From Lachnospiraceae bacterium (lineage in GTDB: Bacteria > Bacillota > Clostridia > Lachnospirales > Lachnospiraceae): DNA of 64,000 bases. How positions within the stretch are numbered: position 1 is the first letter of the stretch; each line of letters starts with the position of its first letter. Below, in pieces: positions 43,710 through 53,598 of the stretch. The notes under the pieces were generated by a model, which made no database searches, was not told where the DNA came from, and saw nothing but the letters and a program-made list of their open reading frames with translations. A program made the position numbers and the translations under genes. The stretch lies in assembly GCA_015057325.1 (NCBI GenBank), contig SVEQ01000007.1:62001-126000 (forward strand), written 5' to 3'.

Positions 43710-44632
43710 TACAGTTAGATGAGATTCAAAAGAGACTTCTCATGGAGGTTGCCGATCTTCACAAAGTGCCGGAAGGTGCATTTAATATAAGGTCGAATGG
43801 TGAATCGGCAGGAAGACAGTCTTCCGCCAATATTGAGATTATACCGAAGGATAACGGAAGCGGTCTTGATATTCGAATCAAACCCGGCACCAAAAATGAA
43901 AGCGTGCATATACCTGTAGTTATGACAAAGAGTGGTCTTACAGAGGTTGTTTATAACGATTTCTATATTGGTGAGGGTGCCGATGTTACAATCGTTGCGG
44001 GTTGCGGAATAGATAACTGCGGACCGAAGGATTCCGAACATGACGGTATTCATAGATTCTTTATAGAGAAGAATGCATCCGTTAAGTACGTTGAGAAGCA
44101 TTATGGCTCGGGAGAAGGCTCGGGCAAAAGAATACTTAATCCGGGCACCGAGGTATATATGGATGAAGGCAGCTACGCCGAGATGGAAATGGTCCAGATC
44201 AAAGGTGTGGATGATACGAACAGAAAAACAACCGCTAATCTCAAAGCCGGAGCTAAGTTAATCGTAAGAGAAAGACTTATGACTCATGGAGAACAAAGAG
44301 CAATCAGCCTATATGATGTGACACTTGACGGGGAAGGCGCAAGTGCTGATGTTGTTTCCAGATCTGTGGCAAGAGATAACTCTTATCAGGAATTTGAGGC
44401 GAAGATTATCGGTAATGCGCCGTGCCACGGTCATACAGAGTGTGATTCAATTATTATGGATAACGGACGTATTCTTGCTGTTCCGGGGCTTGAAGCTAAT
44501 AATGTGGATGCGGAATTATTCCACGAAGCAGCGATAGGTAAGATTGCAGGAGAACAACTTACAAAGCTGATGACATTAGGTCTTACTGAAGCAGAAGCAG
44601 AAGAACAGATAATTAACGGTTTCTTAAAATAA
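43706..44632 (+). CDS. sufB: Minimal SufB/SufD-type scaffold protein
   Basis: 308 residues from ATG at 43706 behind GGAGGAG; shorter than the 420-470 residues of canonical SufB. A beta-helix core region is present (QSSANIEIIPKDNG, VSRSVARDNSYQEFEA, GHTECDSIIMDNGRI), ending in EAAIGKIAGEQLTKLMTLGL, the family C-terminal block with the conserved Glu/His pair region. It pairs with SufC; together they form the compact SufCB (SMS-like) system seen in archaea and anaerobes. Function in cluster assembly is a family inference. Confidence 0.9.
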   Translation: MIQLDEIQKRLLMEVADLHKVPEGAFNIRSNGESAGRQSSANIEIIPKDNGSGLDIRIKPGTKNESVHIPVVMTKSGLTEVVYNDFYIGEGADVTIVAGCGIDNCGPKDSEHDGIHRFFIEKNASVKYVEKHYGSGEGSGKRILNPGTEVYMDEGSYAEMEMVQIKGVDDTNRKTTANLKAGAKLIVRERLMTHGEQRAISLYDVTLDGEGASADVVSRSVARDNSYQEFEAKIIGNAPCHGHTECDSIIMDNGRILAVPGLEANNVDAELFHEAAIGKIAGEQLTKLMTLGLTEAEAEEQIINGFLK

Positions 44633-44655
44633 AAAACGATTGGGGGGATGTTTTT

Positions 44656-46803
44656 TTGGAACCGAATACTAAGACTAACAGATGGTATATAATCAGACCG
44701 GCACTTTTTTACGTGTTTATGGTGTTGGTTAATATATTTTTCAATCGACTTGTTGGGAAATTAGGACTTCCTTTGTTTGTTGATAATGTTGGAACGATGT
44801 CAGCAGCGATTCTTGGTGGATATCTGCCCGGAGTTGTTGTTGGCTATGTGACTAATATTGTTAATATGACAGCGGATACAACTAATGCGTATTATGCGGT
44901 AATAAGTGCGCTCATTGCCGTAGCGGCTACATATATGAGTCAAAAGGGAATGTTTGAAAAGTTCGGTAAAACTCTGCTTACAGTGCCGGTTTTTGCGCTT
45001 CTTGGAGGTGGATTGGGCTCAATTCTAACATTTCTTTTTTACGGTTATGGAATGGGAGAGGGAATATCTGCCCCCTTTGCCAAAGAATTGCTTGCAAAAG
45101 GCTCGCTTTCTGTGTTTCAGGCACAACTTATATCTGACGTAAGTATAGATATCATAGACAAACTTATAACTGTTGTTATAGTGTTCTTTTTTCTGAAACT
45201 TATTCCTGCCAAAATTAAAGACGAACTTAAGGTTACCGGTTGGAGACAGGAACCACTTTCTAAGGACGTTATGGATGCGGCAATTCATAACGATACCCGT
45301 TCTGTTTCCCTGCGTGCAAAGATTGTTTTGATTATCAGTGTTGTTATGATTTTTGTTGCGGTGGTAACGACAAGTATTAGTTATATTCTATACAGAACCT
45401 TTGCCATCAAAGAATATACTAATGTTGGTATTAGTGTAGCAAAACTTGCAGCCAGTACTGTAGATGGAGATATGGTCGAAGAATATCTTGAAAAAGGTGA
45501 AGCAGCAGAAGGTTACATAGAGACAGAAGAACGATTAGAAAAGATTCGTGAAACCAATCCTGATATAGAGTATATTTACGTATATATGGTGCAACAAGAC
45601 GGTTGCCACGTTGTGTTTGACCTTGATACCCCGGAGATGAAAGCGGAGAATCCCGGAGACATTGTTAAGCTAGAGGATTTTGATGAGATACTTAGGATAA
45701 ATGTTCCCAAAATGTTGGCCGGCGAAGAGGTAGAACCGATGATTACCGTAGATAAGTATGGTCATTTGCTCACGGATTTCGAACCAATTATGGATTCTGC
45801 CGGTAAAACAGTATGTTATGCTGGTGCAGATATACAGATGGAAGATGTTCTGATCAACGGGATCAGTTTCTTATCAAGAGTTGCGGCAATGTTCCTTGGT
45901 TTCTTCATTTTGATACTTGTTCTTTGCGTATGGCTTGCAGATTATCATTTGATATATCCTATTGCAGCAATGACGCATTCTGCAAGAAAGTTTGCATATG
46001 ACAGTGAGGAAGCGTTGGATGTCAGTGTTGAACGACTTAATAATCTTCATGTAAGAACGGGTGATGAGATAGAGAATCTGTATGAGTCGCTTTCAAAGAC
46101 GATTGCCGAGACGGTTGGATACATAGAGGATGTGAAGGAAAAGGGTGAGGAGATTGCCCACATGCAGAACGGTCTTATTTATGTTCTTGCAGATCTTGTG
46201 GAGAGCAGAGATAAAAATACCGGCGACCATGTAAGGAAAACGGCAGCGTATGTGCGTCTCATATTAGAGAAAATGCAGGAGAAAGGCATATATACCGAGT
46301 ATCTTACAGATGAATATATCGAGGACGTTTGCAATTCGGCACCGCTTCATGATGTAGGTAAGATTAAGGTATCCGATTTGATTCTTAATAAGCCGGGAAG
46401 GCTTGATGATAATGAGTTTGAGATAATGAAGAGTCATACTACAGCAGGTAATGATATAATTGCCAGTGCTATGGCGTTGGTATCTGACAGTGGCTATCTA
46501 AAAGAAGCAAAGAACCTTGCAACATATCATCATGAGAAATGGGATGGTTCAGGTTATCCAAGTGGCAAATCAGGAGAGGACATTCCGTTATCTGCACGTA
46601 TTATGGCTATTGCGGATGTGTTTGATGCTCTTGTATCAAAACGAAGTTATAAAAAGCCTTTTACAATAGAGGAGGCATTAGGCATTATAAAAGATGGTGC
46701 CGGCAAGCATTTTGATCCAAAACTTGCAGAACTCTTTATAGAAGCAGAAGATGAGGTAAGAAGGATTGCAGAAGAACATGAGAAGAATTCTAATTACAAA
46801 TGA
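44656..46803 (+). CDS. Membrane-bound HD-GYP phosphodiesterase
   Basis: 715 residues from TTG behind GGGGGGATG. Residues 1-185 hold about six helices resembling an ECF-type substrate-binding membrane component. A helix (about 218-240) and a CACHE-like extracellular region (to ~400) follow. Then come a helix, HAMP (~430-500) and the HD-GYP domain (~505-715). The last has HDVGKIKVSDLILNKPGRLD, then YHHEKWDGSGYPSG and ADVFDAL. It should cleave c-di-GMP. Its 3' end overlaps surE by 26 bases. Confidence 0.92.
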   Translation: MEPNTKTNRWYIIRPALFYVFMVLVNIFFNRLVGKLGLPLFVDNVGTMSAAILGGYLPGVVVGYVTNIVNMTADTTNAYYAVISALIAVAATYMSQKGMFEKFGKTLLTVPVFALLGGGLGSILTFLFYGYGMGEGISAPFAKELLAKGSLSVFQAQLISDVSIDIIDKLITVVIVFFFLKLIPAKIKDELKVTGWRQEPLSKDVMDAAIHNDTRSVSLRAKIVLIISVVMIFVAVVTTSISYILYRTFAIKEYTNVGISVAKLAASTVDGDMVEEYLEKGEAAEGYIETEERLEKIRETNPDIEYIYVYMVQQDGCHVVFDLDTPEMKAENPGDIVKLEDFDEILRINVPKMLAGEEVEPMITVDKYGHLLTDFEPIMDSAGKTVCYAGADIQMEDVLINGISFLSRVAAMFLGFFILILVLCVWLADYHLIYPIAAMTHSARKFAYDSEEALDVSVERLNNLHVRTGDEIENLYESLSKTIAETVGYIEDVKEKGEEIAHMQNGLIYVLADLVESRDKNTGDHVRKTAAYVRLILEKMQEKGIYTEYLTDEYIEDVCNSAPLHDVGKIKVSDLILNKPGRLDDNEFEIMKSHTTAGNDIIASAMALVSDSGYLKEAKNLATYHHEKWDGSGYPSGKSGEDIPLSARIMAIADVFDALVSKRSYKKPFTIEEALGIIKDGAGKHFDPKLAELFIEAEDEVRRIAEEHEKNSNYK

Positions 46804-47500
46804 TGATGGGATAGATTCGGACGGAATAATAAGACTGGCCAAAGCGGCGTTAAAATATGGTGAAGTGTGGGTTGTTGCGCCGGATGGACAAAGAAGTGCA
46901 GCATCTCATAGTATTTCTCTTCATCAGCCTATAGATGTGTATCCTTATGACTTCCCTGTAGAGGGCGTTAAGGCGTTTTCCTGCAGCGGGACACCGTCTG
47001 ATTGCGTAAGAGTCGGAAGTCTTAATGTAATGCCGCAAAAGCCGGATGTAGTGCTTTCGGGCATTAACAGAGGATATAATTCAGGAACGGATATTCAATA
47101 TTCGGCAACTGCAGGAGCGGCATTTGAGGCGGCATTTCAGGGCTGTCATGCAATAGCGCTTTCTGAAAGCTTCGAAGGACCGGATGATATAACAGATCAT
47201 TATCTTAATGATATATTGGAAGAATTGCTTGATAAGCCTTTGGGGTATGGGCAGATTCATAATGTTAACTTCCCGGGAGGAACGGTTTCTGAGTGTAAAG
47301 GCGTGCTTTACAACAGAACTGTATCACATGGTATGTTTTATAAAGATTATTATAATGTTGTTGAAAAACTCGATAATGACGGTATAAGGTATATGGTCAA
47401 GGGTGATTACAGAGAAGAAGCGGAAGAAGGCAGTGATATGGCTGCTATCATTGACTGCTACGTATCCGTTGGAATAGTAGACAACATAGGTAACAGATAG
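46778..47500 (+). CDS. surE: 5'/3'-nucleotidase SurE
   Basis: 240 residues from ATG at 46778. N-terminal metal site RRILITNDDGIDSDG, VVAPDGQRSAASHSIS, CSGTPSDCVRVG and SGINRGYNSGTDIQYSATAG, all matching the family. Dephosphorylates nucleoside monophosphates under stress. The gene begins inside the 3' end of the HD-GYP gene, a coupling not usual for surE. A LysR gene follows within ten bases. Confidence 0.95.
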   Translation: MRRILITNDDGIDSDGIIRLAKAALKYGEVWVVAPDGQRSAASHSISLHQPIDVYPYDFPVEGVKAFSCSGTPSDCVRVGSLNVMPQKPDVVLSGINRGYNSGTDIQYSATAGAAFEAAFQGCHAIALSESFEGPDDITDHYLNDILEELLDKPLGYGQIHNVNFPGGTVSECKGVLYNRTVSHGMFYKDYYNVVEKLDNDGIRYMVKGDYREEAEEGSDMAAIIDCYVSVGIVDNIGNR

Positions 47501-47510
47501 GAGTAATAAT

Positions 47511-48404
47511 ATGGAATTACAGCAGTTGCAGTATTTTCTTGTTGCTGCACGTTATGAGCACATAACAAAAGCGGCGAATTCATTGCATATAGCACAGCCG
47601 GCACTTTCTCAGTCAATTAAACGACTCGAGGCGGAGCTTGGAGTGAAGCTTTTTGAACGAAAAAAAGGTGGAATAACATTAAGCAAGGCGGGAAAACTTC
47701 TTGCGGAAGAAGTCAAACCTATAGTAAGTACTATAGAGGCGCTTCCACGCAAACTTGCCGATGTCGATAAGAAGCAAAACAGTACAATACATCTTAATGT
47801 TTTAGCGGCTTCTATTTTGGTAACCAATTGTATTATTTCGTATAAGGCAAAACACCCGGATATTAATTTTGAGTTTGTTCAGAGTCCTTCGGCAGAGGAT
47901 TATGATTTGTGTATTACGGCGACACTTCCTAAGAACGTTGCTGTGTCCGATCAGATAACGCTTGAGGAGAAATTCTATCTGGCTGTTCCGGCATCTTCAA
48001 AGTATGCTGCGTATCCGGAAATAGATTTGGCTGAGGTGGCTGATGAAGGCTTTATTATGATGGCAGATACAAGACCGATAAGAAGTATTTGTGATCAGTT
48101 CTGTATGGAAGCAGGATTTACTCCGAATATCATATTTGAGAGTATGAATTTCGAGTCGGTACGAAGCTTGATTAGTGCGGGTCTTGGAGTTGGCTTCTGG
48201 CCGGAATATTCATGGGAAAGCGCTGAACCTTCGAAAAATGTGGTGCTTTTGCCGGTGAAAGGACAGGAGTGTAAGCGAGATATTGTTATTACATGCAATT
48301 CTCAGTCTGAAAAAAATGTGATAGTCAAAGATTTTTATGATTATTTAATTGCCTTTGCGATGGAGTGTAGAGATAAACATCAACGTAGTCGTGAGAAAAA
48401 ATAG
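47511..48404 (+). CDS. LysR-family transcriptional regulator
   Basis: 297 residues, ATG after ATAGGAG. Winged helix 1-60 (HITKAANSLHIAQPALSQSI, LFERKKGGITLS) and a LysR substrate domain (~90-290, beginning STIHLNVLAAS). It is probably co-transcribed with surE and precedes the trpE T-box by about 90 bases on the same strand. No palindrome of its own is visible, and the target is unknown. Confidence 0.9.
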   Translation: MELQQLQYFLVAARYEHITKAANSLHIAQPALSQSIKRLEAELGVKLFERKKGGITLSKAGKLLAEEVKPIVSTIEALPRKLADVDKKQNSTIHLNVLAASILVTNCIISYKAKHPDINFEFVQSPSAEDYDLCITATLPKNVAVSDQITLEEKFYLAVPASSKYAAYPEIDLAEVADEGFIMMADTRPIRSICDQFCMEAGFTPNIIFESMNFESVRSLISAGLGVGFWPEYSWESAEPSKNVVLLPVKGQECKRDIVITCNSQSEKNVIVKDFYDYLIAFAMECRDKHQRSREKK

Positions 48405-48445
48405 CATTGCACGTGTTTGTGATTTTTGTGATTGCAATTTTGTTA

Positions 48446-48474
48446 TTGACAAAAACATACTTTATGAATATACT
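48446..48474 (+). promoter_or_regulatory. Promoter of the trpEGCFBA T-box unit
   Basis: TTGACA (48446-48451), 17-base spacer, TATACT (48469-48474). Confidence 0.85.
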
Positions 48475-48494
48475 ATTCCTATATTAAACACCGA

Positions 48495-48792
48495 TTTGAG
48501 TTGATCGGTCACATAGTACTACGAAACCGATGAGTAAGAGGAGTAGGCTATTGTAAAGCTTTACAGAGAACTGTGGTGGTGAGATGCAGTAAGTGGTCAA
48601 TGGTTGAATGGACTTATGAGGGTGGTTTGAAATGCGAATGCAGAGTAGATGCCAACGGGAACCTGTCCGTTATCAGTGGGGTGCATATGTTAGTATGTAT
48701 GAAGAGTGGGTGCATTCGCATCAATTTGGGTGGTACCGCAGAAGTTGATTACAAACTTTTGTCCCTTAGCATAGGGACAGAAGTTTTTTTTA
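48495..48792 (+). ncRNA. T-box leader, Trp specifier (trpE operon)
   Basis: About 300 bases. CGGT/ACCG pairing opens Stem I, AGAGAACTGTGG is the AG-bulge region, and the specifier loop GAATGGAC carries TGG (48609-48611), the Trp codon. The T-box is TTGGGTGGTACCGC (48726 on). The terminator pairs AACTTTTGTCCC (48754 on) with GGGACAGAAGTT, ending in T8. Uncharged tRNA-Trp should switch on the operon. Confidence 0.93.
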
Positions 48793-48813
48793 TTTCAAGA
48801 AAGGAGGATGAAT

Positions 48814-50268
48814 ATGTTTCCAAGTTACGAAACAGCAAAGCAGTATGAAGCAGACTACAATATGATTCCGGTATGTAAGGAAGTGTTTGCGGATGTAGTG
48901 ACACCAATTACGTTGTTAAGAAGACTCAAAGAGATTGACAACAGGTATTATCTTTTAGAAAGTGTCGAGGGTGGTAATCGATGGGGACAGTATTCCTTCC
49001 TTGGAGTTAATCCGCTTCTTCAGATATCATGTAAGAACCAAGTTGTCACCATGAAAAGCGGAGCAATGGTAACAGAGGAGAAAACCGACGCTATGGATGC
49101 TTTAAGAAAGCTCCTTGCTAAATATCGTTCACCAAAGATTGAGGGAATGCCAAGTTTTACCGGTGGACTTGTTGGTTACTTCTCATATGAGATGATTGGA
49201 TATGCCGAGCCAACTTTAAAACTTAAAGAGAGTGAGTTTGATGATTATAATCTTATGTTGTTTGACAAGGTTATAGCTTACGATCATTTAAAGCAGAAAA
49301 TAAGTGTTATCGTTAATTATCAAAGCAGTCAGGGTGAAAAAGGTTATAATGCTGCATCTCTTGAAATTGATAAGATAATACACCTTATATATGATAATAC
49401 ACCGTTAAGTCGTGAGGAAGCTGACAAAGATGTGACATTTACATGTAATATGAGCGAGGAAGCTTACTGCGACATGGTTGAAAAGACAAAGAAGTACATC
49501 AGAGAGGGAGACATCTTTCAGGGTGTTGTTTCAAGAAGATTTGAGGCTGACTACAAAGGAAGTCTTATCAATACATATCGCGTGTTAAGAACAACCAATC
49601 CTTCGCCGTATATGTATTTTATAGGATGTGATGACGTTGAGATTGCAGGAACATCACCTGAGACCATGGTTAGACTTAAAGACGGCAAGCTTACAACATT
49701 TCCTGTTGCAGGAACAAGGAAACGTGGAGCAACCGATGAGGAAGATAATGAACTTGAGGTTGAGCTGTTAGCAGATGAGAAAGAATGCGCTGAACATAAC
49801 ATGCTTGTTGATTTGGCGAGAAATGATATAGGACGAATAGCGGAATTTGGTTCGGTAAATGTGGAAGAATACATGAAAATACATCGTTTCTCGAAGGTTA
49901 TGCACATTGCTTCAACAGTAACGGGTCAGATAAGAAAAGATAAGGACGGCTGTGATACAATCGGTGCTCTGCTTCCTGCAGGAACACTTTCGGGTGCACC
50001 TAAGATCAGAGCTTGTGAGATTATAGATGAGTTAGAGCCGGTGGCGCGCGGAATATATGGTGGTGCAATCGGTTATCTGGATTTCTCGGGAAATCTTGAT
50101 GTCTGTATAGCAATAAGAACAGCAGTGAAAAAAGCTGACAAGGTATATGTTCAGGCGGGTGCAGGAATTGTTGCGGACAGCGTACCGGCTAATGAGTATA
50201 TGGAATGTGCCAACAAGGCGGGAGCAGTTATTGATGCAGTTAAGGCAGCATGGGAGGTAAACGGATGA
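48814..50268 (+). CDS. trpE: Anthranilate synthase component I
   Basis: 484 residues from the ATG at 48814; the ATG six bases earlier abuts AAGGAGG, so the second is better spaced. Chorismate-binding fold with SPETMVRL, TFPVAGTRKRGATDEED, DLARNDIGR and PAGTLSGAPKIRA. Makes anthranilate from chorismate with TrpG; the N-terminal LLESVEGGNRWGQYSFLG region carries the Trp feedback site. It overlaps trpG. Confidence 0.96.
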   Translation: MFPSYETAKQYEADYNMIPVCKEVFADVVTPITLLRRLKEIDNRYYLLESVEGGNRWGQYSFLGVNPLLQISCKNQVVTMKSGAMVTEEKTDAMDALRKLLAKYRSPKIEGMPSFTGGLVGYFSYEMIGYAEPTLKLKESEFDDYNLMLFDKVIAYDHLKQKISVIVNYQSSQGEKGYNAASLEIDKIIHLIYDNTPLSREEADKDVTFTCNMSEEAYCDMVEKTKKYIREGDIFQGVVSRRFEADYKGSLINTYRVLRTTNPSPYMYFIGCDDVEIAGTSPETMVRLKDGKLTTFPVAGTRKRGATDEEDNELEVELLADEKECAEHNMLVDLARNDIGRIAEFGSVNVEEYMKIHRFSKVMHIASTVTGQIRKDKDGCDTIGALLPAGTLSGAPKIRACEIIDELEPVARGIYGGAIGYLDFSGNLDVCIAIRTAVKKADKVYVQAGAGIVADSVPANEYMECANKAGAVIDAVKAAWEVNG

Positions 50269-50879
50269 TTTTACTTATAGATAATTACGACAGCTTTTCA
50301 TATAACCTTGTGCAGTTTATTGGAACGATACAAAAGAACAGATATGAAAAGGGTTTGATTAAAGATTCTGCCGATGACAATTACGGCATTAAGGTTATAA
50401 GAAATGATGAACTCACGGTAGAAGAAATCAAAGCACTTTCTCCTGAGTATATAATTATTTCTCCGGGACCGGGAAGACCTGCAGATGCGGGTGTTTGTGA
50501 AGATTTATTAAAAGAGGCAGATTCAAATGCAAAGATACTCGGTGTTTGTCTTGGCCACCAGGCAATATGTGAGGCTTTCGGCGGAGAGATAACTTACGCA
50601 AAGGAACTTATGCATGGAAAACAAAGTAGGATAACCTTTGACAAGGAAGAAAGAATATTTGAAGGTATCCCTGAAGATTCCAATGTAGCAAGATACCATT
50701 CTCTGGCAGCAAAACCCGATACAATACCGGAATGCTTGCAGGTTATAGCCAAAGCTGATGACGGAGAAGTAATGGCAGTACGTCACAAAAACAAAAGCAT
50801 ATATGGACTTCAGTTCCACCCGGAATCGGTATTAACTGATTATGGCATGAGAATGATTGAAAACTTTTTAAGCATTTAA
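50265..50879 (+). CDS. trpG: Anthranilate synthase component II (glutamine amidotransferase)
   Basis: 204 residues from ATG at 50265 sharing ATGA with the trpE stop. Class I amidotransferase: DNYDSFSYNLVQFI, SPGPGRPADAG, catalytic Cys in GVCLGHQAICEAFGG, His/Glu in FHPESVLTDYG. Provides ammonia to TrpE. An insertion of about ten residues (KNRYEKGLIKDSADDN) after the first helix is not in short relatives. Confidence 0.95.
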   Translation: MILLIDNYDSFSYNLVQFIGTIQKNRYEKGLIKDSADDNYGIKVIRNDELTVEEIKALSPEYIIISPGPGRPADAGVCEDLLKEADSNAKILGVCLGHQAICEAFGGEITYAKELMHGKQSRITFDKEERIFEGIPEDSNVARYHSLAAKPDTIPECLQVIAKADDGEVMAVRHKNKSIYGLQFHPESVLTDYGMRMIENFLSI

Positions 50880-50891
50880 GAGGATATAATA

Positions 50892-51680
50892 ATGGATATA
50901 TTAGAAAGAATTGCAGCAGACAAGAGAGTACAGATTTCAGAAGAAAAGAAAAGTATATCTGCAGCTGAAATGATAAACCTTGCAAAGCAAAAGATTGGAA
51001 AACTTGAACCATTTGCATTTGAGAAAGCATTAGAAAAAAAAGGCATTTCATTTATATGTGAGGTTAAGAAGGCTTCTCCTTCAAAGGGAATTATAGCGGA
51101 GGATTTTCCTTATTTGAACATTGCAAAGGAATACGAGGCAGCCGGTGCAGATTGTATATCGGTGCTTACAGAGCCAAAGTATTTCCTTGGAAGTGATCAA
51201 TATCTTAAAGAGATAAGAAAAGAGGTAAACATACCTATTATAAGGAAAGATTTTACCGTAGACACATATCAGATATATCAGGCCAAGGTAATAGGCGCGG
51301 ATGCGGTTTTACTTATCTGCTCATTGTTAGATGAGGACTTTATAAGAGAAGGCATCAAAACTTGCGATGAGTTAGGATTATCAGCATTGGTAGAAACCCA
51401 TAATGAAAAAGAAATAGAAATGGCAATCAATGCCGGAGCAAGAATTATAGGTGTTAATAATCGTAATCTCAAAGATTTTTCGGTAGATATAGGAAATACA
51501 ACAAGATTAAGAGGACTTGCCCCTGACAATGTTTTGTTTGTAGCTGAGAGCGGAATCAAGGAAAGGACTGATGTTGCGGCGTTTGAAGAGGTGGGAGCTG
51601 ATGCTGTTTTGGTTGGTGAAACACTAATGAGAGCAGACGATAAGGCTAAAGCCCTTAATACATTAAGAGGTAGAGTATGA
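50892..51680 (+). CDS. trpC: Indole-3-glycerol phosphate synthase
   Basis: 262 residues, ATG after AGAGGAT. TIM barrel with FICEVKKASPSKGII, CISVLTEPKYFLGSDQYL, IIRKDFTVDTYQIYQAK and IIGVNNRNLKDFSVD. Closes the anthranilate ribotide ring to the indole precursor. It shares ATGA with trpF. Confidence 0.96.
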   Translation: MDILERIAADKRVQISEEKKSISAAEMINLAKQKIGKLEPFAFEKALEKKGISFICEVKKASPSKGIIAEDFPYLNIAKEYEAAGADCISVLTEPKYFLGSDQYLKEIRKEVNIPIIRKDFTVDTYQIYQAKVIGADAVLLICSLLDEDFIREGIKTCDELGLSALVETHNEKEIEMAINAGARIIGVNNRNLKDFSVDIGNTTRLRGLAPDNVLFVAESGIKERTDVAAFEEVGADAVLVGETLMRADDKAKALNTLRGRV

Positions 51681-52327
51681 AGATTAAGATATGTGGTTTA
51701 AGAAGGATTGAAGATATAGATTATGCAAATCTTTATCGACCTGACTATATAGGCTTTGTTTTTGCAAACAGCAAACGCAAGGTGGACTATGATACTGCAA
51801 AACTTTTAAGCGAACGGTTAGATCCTTCAATAATCCCTGTGGGTGTATTTGTTAATGAGGGTATTGACAATATAGTCAAACTCGTTAAAAATAGGATAAT
51901 CAGGGTAGTTCAGCTGCATGGCGATGAGGATGAGCAATATATTAGGACTTTACGAGATGCGTTAATCACCGCTACAACAGATGATGTTACCATTATCAAG
52001 GCTATAAGGGTTAAATCCAAAGACCAGCTAAAAGAGGAATGCCAAATGTCTGCAGACATGTTCCTGCTAGATGCATTCAGCGAAGCGGAATACGGAGGCA
52101 CGGGGAAGAGGTTTGATTGCAGTCTTATTCCTGATATTGATAAGCCATACGTGCTTGCAGGTGGTGTTAATCCTGAAAATGTATTCGAAATATGTGATGA
52201 AATCAAGAAAAATAATGTGATGATGCCGTTTTGTATGGATGTTAGCAGCTCTGTAGAAAAAGACGGGTACAAGGACAAAATAAAGATAGAAAGTATGATA
52301 AATGCTGTAAGAAACTTGGAATGTTGA
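51677..52327 (+). CDS. trpF: Phosphoribosylanthranilate isomerase
   Basis: 216 residues. KICGLRRIEDIDYANLYRPD, YIGFVFANSKRKVDY, VQLHGDEDEQYI and FMAGG-like VLAGGVNPENV fit the family. The middle region is more diverged than in model species. Its end is separated from trpB by 86 bases containing a TATAAT, so an internal promoter is possible. Confidence 0.93.
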   Translation: MKIKICGLRRIEDIDYANLYRPDYIGFVFANSKRKVDYDTAKLLSERLDPSIIPVGVFVNEGIDNIVKLVKNRIIRVVQLHGDEDEQYIRTLRDALITATTDDVTIIKAIRVKSKDQLKEECQMSADMFLLDAFSEAEYGGTGKRFDCSLIPDIDKPYVLAGGVNPENVFEICDEIKKNNVMMPFCMDVSSSVEKDGYKDKIKIESMINAVRNLEC

Positions 52328-52413
52328 TGAATGACGTAAGTTTACATAACATACAAACTGCGAAATAAAAATGTGATAATGCATTTTGCTTATAATAAGA
52401 AAGGAAGGACAAC

Positions 52414-53598
52414 ATGAAAGAAGGAAGATACGGACAATACGGTGGACAGTACGTTCCGGAAACTTTGATGAACGCTGTACACGAACTCAATGAAGCATAC
52501 GAACATTATAAGAATGACCCTGAGTTTAATAAGGAACTTGATGACTTATTAAGAAATTATGCGGGAAGACCTTCTTTATTATATTATGCTGAGAAAATGA
52601 CAAAAGACTTGGGCGGTGCCAAGATTTATTTAAAGAGAGAGGACTTAAACCATACAGGTTCTCACAAGATTAATAACGTACTTGGTCAGGTGCTTCTTGC
52701 AAAGAAAATGGGCAAGACTCGTGTAATTGCCGAAACAGGTGCCGGACAGCATGGTGTTGCAACAGCGACAGCAGCCGCACTTATGGATATGGAATGTGAG
52801 ATTTTCATGGGAAAAGAAGATACAGAGCGTCAGGCACTTAATGTGTTCCGTATGGAGCTTTTAGGAGCTAAGGTTCATCCTGTTACGACAGGAACAATGA
52901 CTCTTAAGGATGCCGTTAACGAGGCTATGAGAGAGTGGACTTCAAGAGTATCTGATACATTATATGTTTTGGGTTCTGTTATGGGACCGCATCCTTTCCC
53001 TATGATAGTAAGAGACTTCCAGAGCGTTATAAGCAAGGAAAGCCGTGCCCAGATACAAGAAGTTGAGGGAAGACTTCCTGATATGGTAGTTGCCTGTGTG
53101 GGCGGTGGAAGTAACGCAATGGGATCATTTTACGAATATATCAATGACAAAGATGTTGCACTTGTGGGATGTGAGGCAGCAGGTCTTGGTGTTGACAATC
53201 CAAAGAATGCAGCAACAATCGCCAACGGTTCGATGGGTATATTCCACGGTATGAAATCGCTGTTTTGCCAGGATAAATACGGCCAAATTGCACCGGTTTA
53301 TTCAATATCCGCAGGACTTGATTATCCGGGTATCGGACCAGAACATGCATGGTTAAATGAAACAGGAAGAGCAACTTATGTTCCAATTACTGACGAGGAA
53401 GCTGTTAAGGCTTTTGAGTATCTTTCAAGAACAGAGGGTATTATTCCTGCAATCGAAAGTGCACATGCAATAGCACATGTTATGAAGGTTGCACCTACTA
53501 TGGATAAGGACAAGATAATAATCGCGACAGTTTCAGGAAGAGGCGATAAGGACGTTGCGGCAATAGCAAGATACAGAGGAGTTGAGATATATGAGTAG
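52414..53598 (+). CDS. trpB: Tryptophan synthase beta chain
   Basis: 394 residues, ATG after [26 protein letters not shown], the PLP Lys in [25 protein letters not shown], the [12 protein letters not shown] phosphate loop and [12 protein letters not shown] are complete. Joins indole with serine. Overlaps trpA by eight bases. Confidence 0.97.
   Translation: MKEGRYGQYGGQYVPETLMNAVHELNEAYEHYKNDPEFNKELDDLLRNYAGRPSLLYYAEKMTKDLGGAKIYLKREDLNHTGSHKINNVLGQVLLAKKMGKTRVIAETGAGQHGVATATAAALMDMECEIFMGKEDTERQALNVFRMELLGAKVHPVTTGTMTLKDAVNEAMREWTSRVSDTLYVLGSVMGPHPFPMIVRDFQSVISKESRAQIQEVEGRLPDMVVACVGGGSNAMGSFYEYINDKDVALVGCEAAGLGVDNPKNAATIANGSMGIFHGMKSLFCQDKYGQIAPVYSISAGLDYPGIGPEHAWLNETGRATYVPITDEEAVKAFEYLSRTEGIIPAIESAHAIAHVMKVAPTMDKDKIIIATVSGRGDKDVAAIARYRGVEIYE

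Noticed and set aside
48573-48848. Open frame of 91 codons before trpE
   Set aside because: It lies entirely over the T-box leader and terminator and has no homologue-like pattern.
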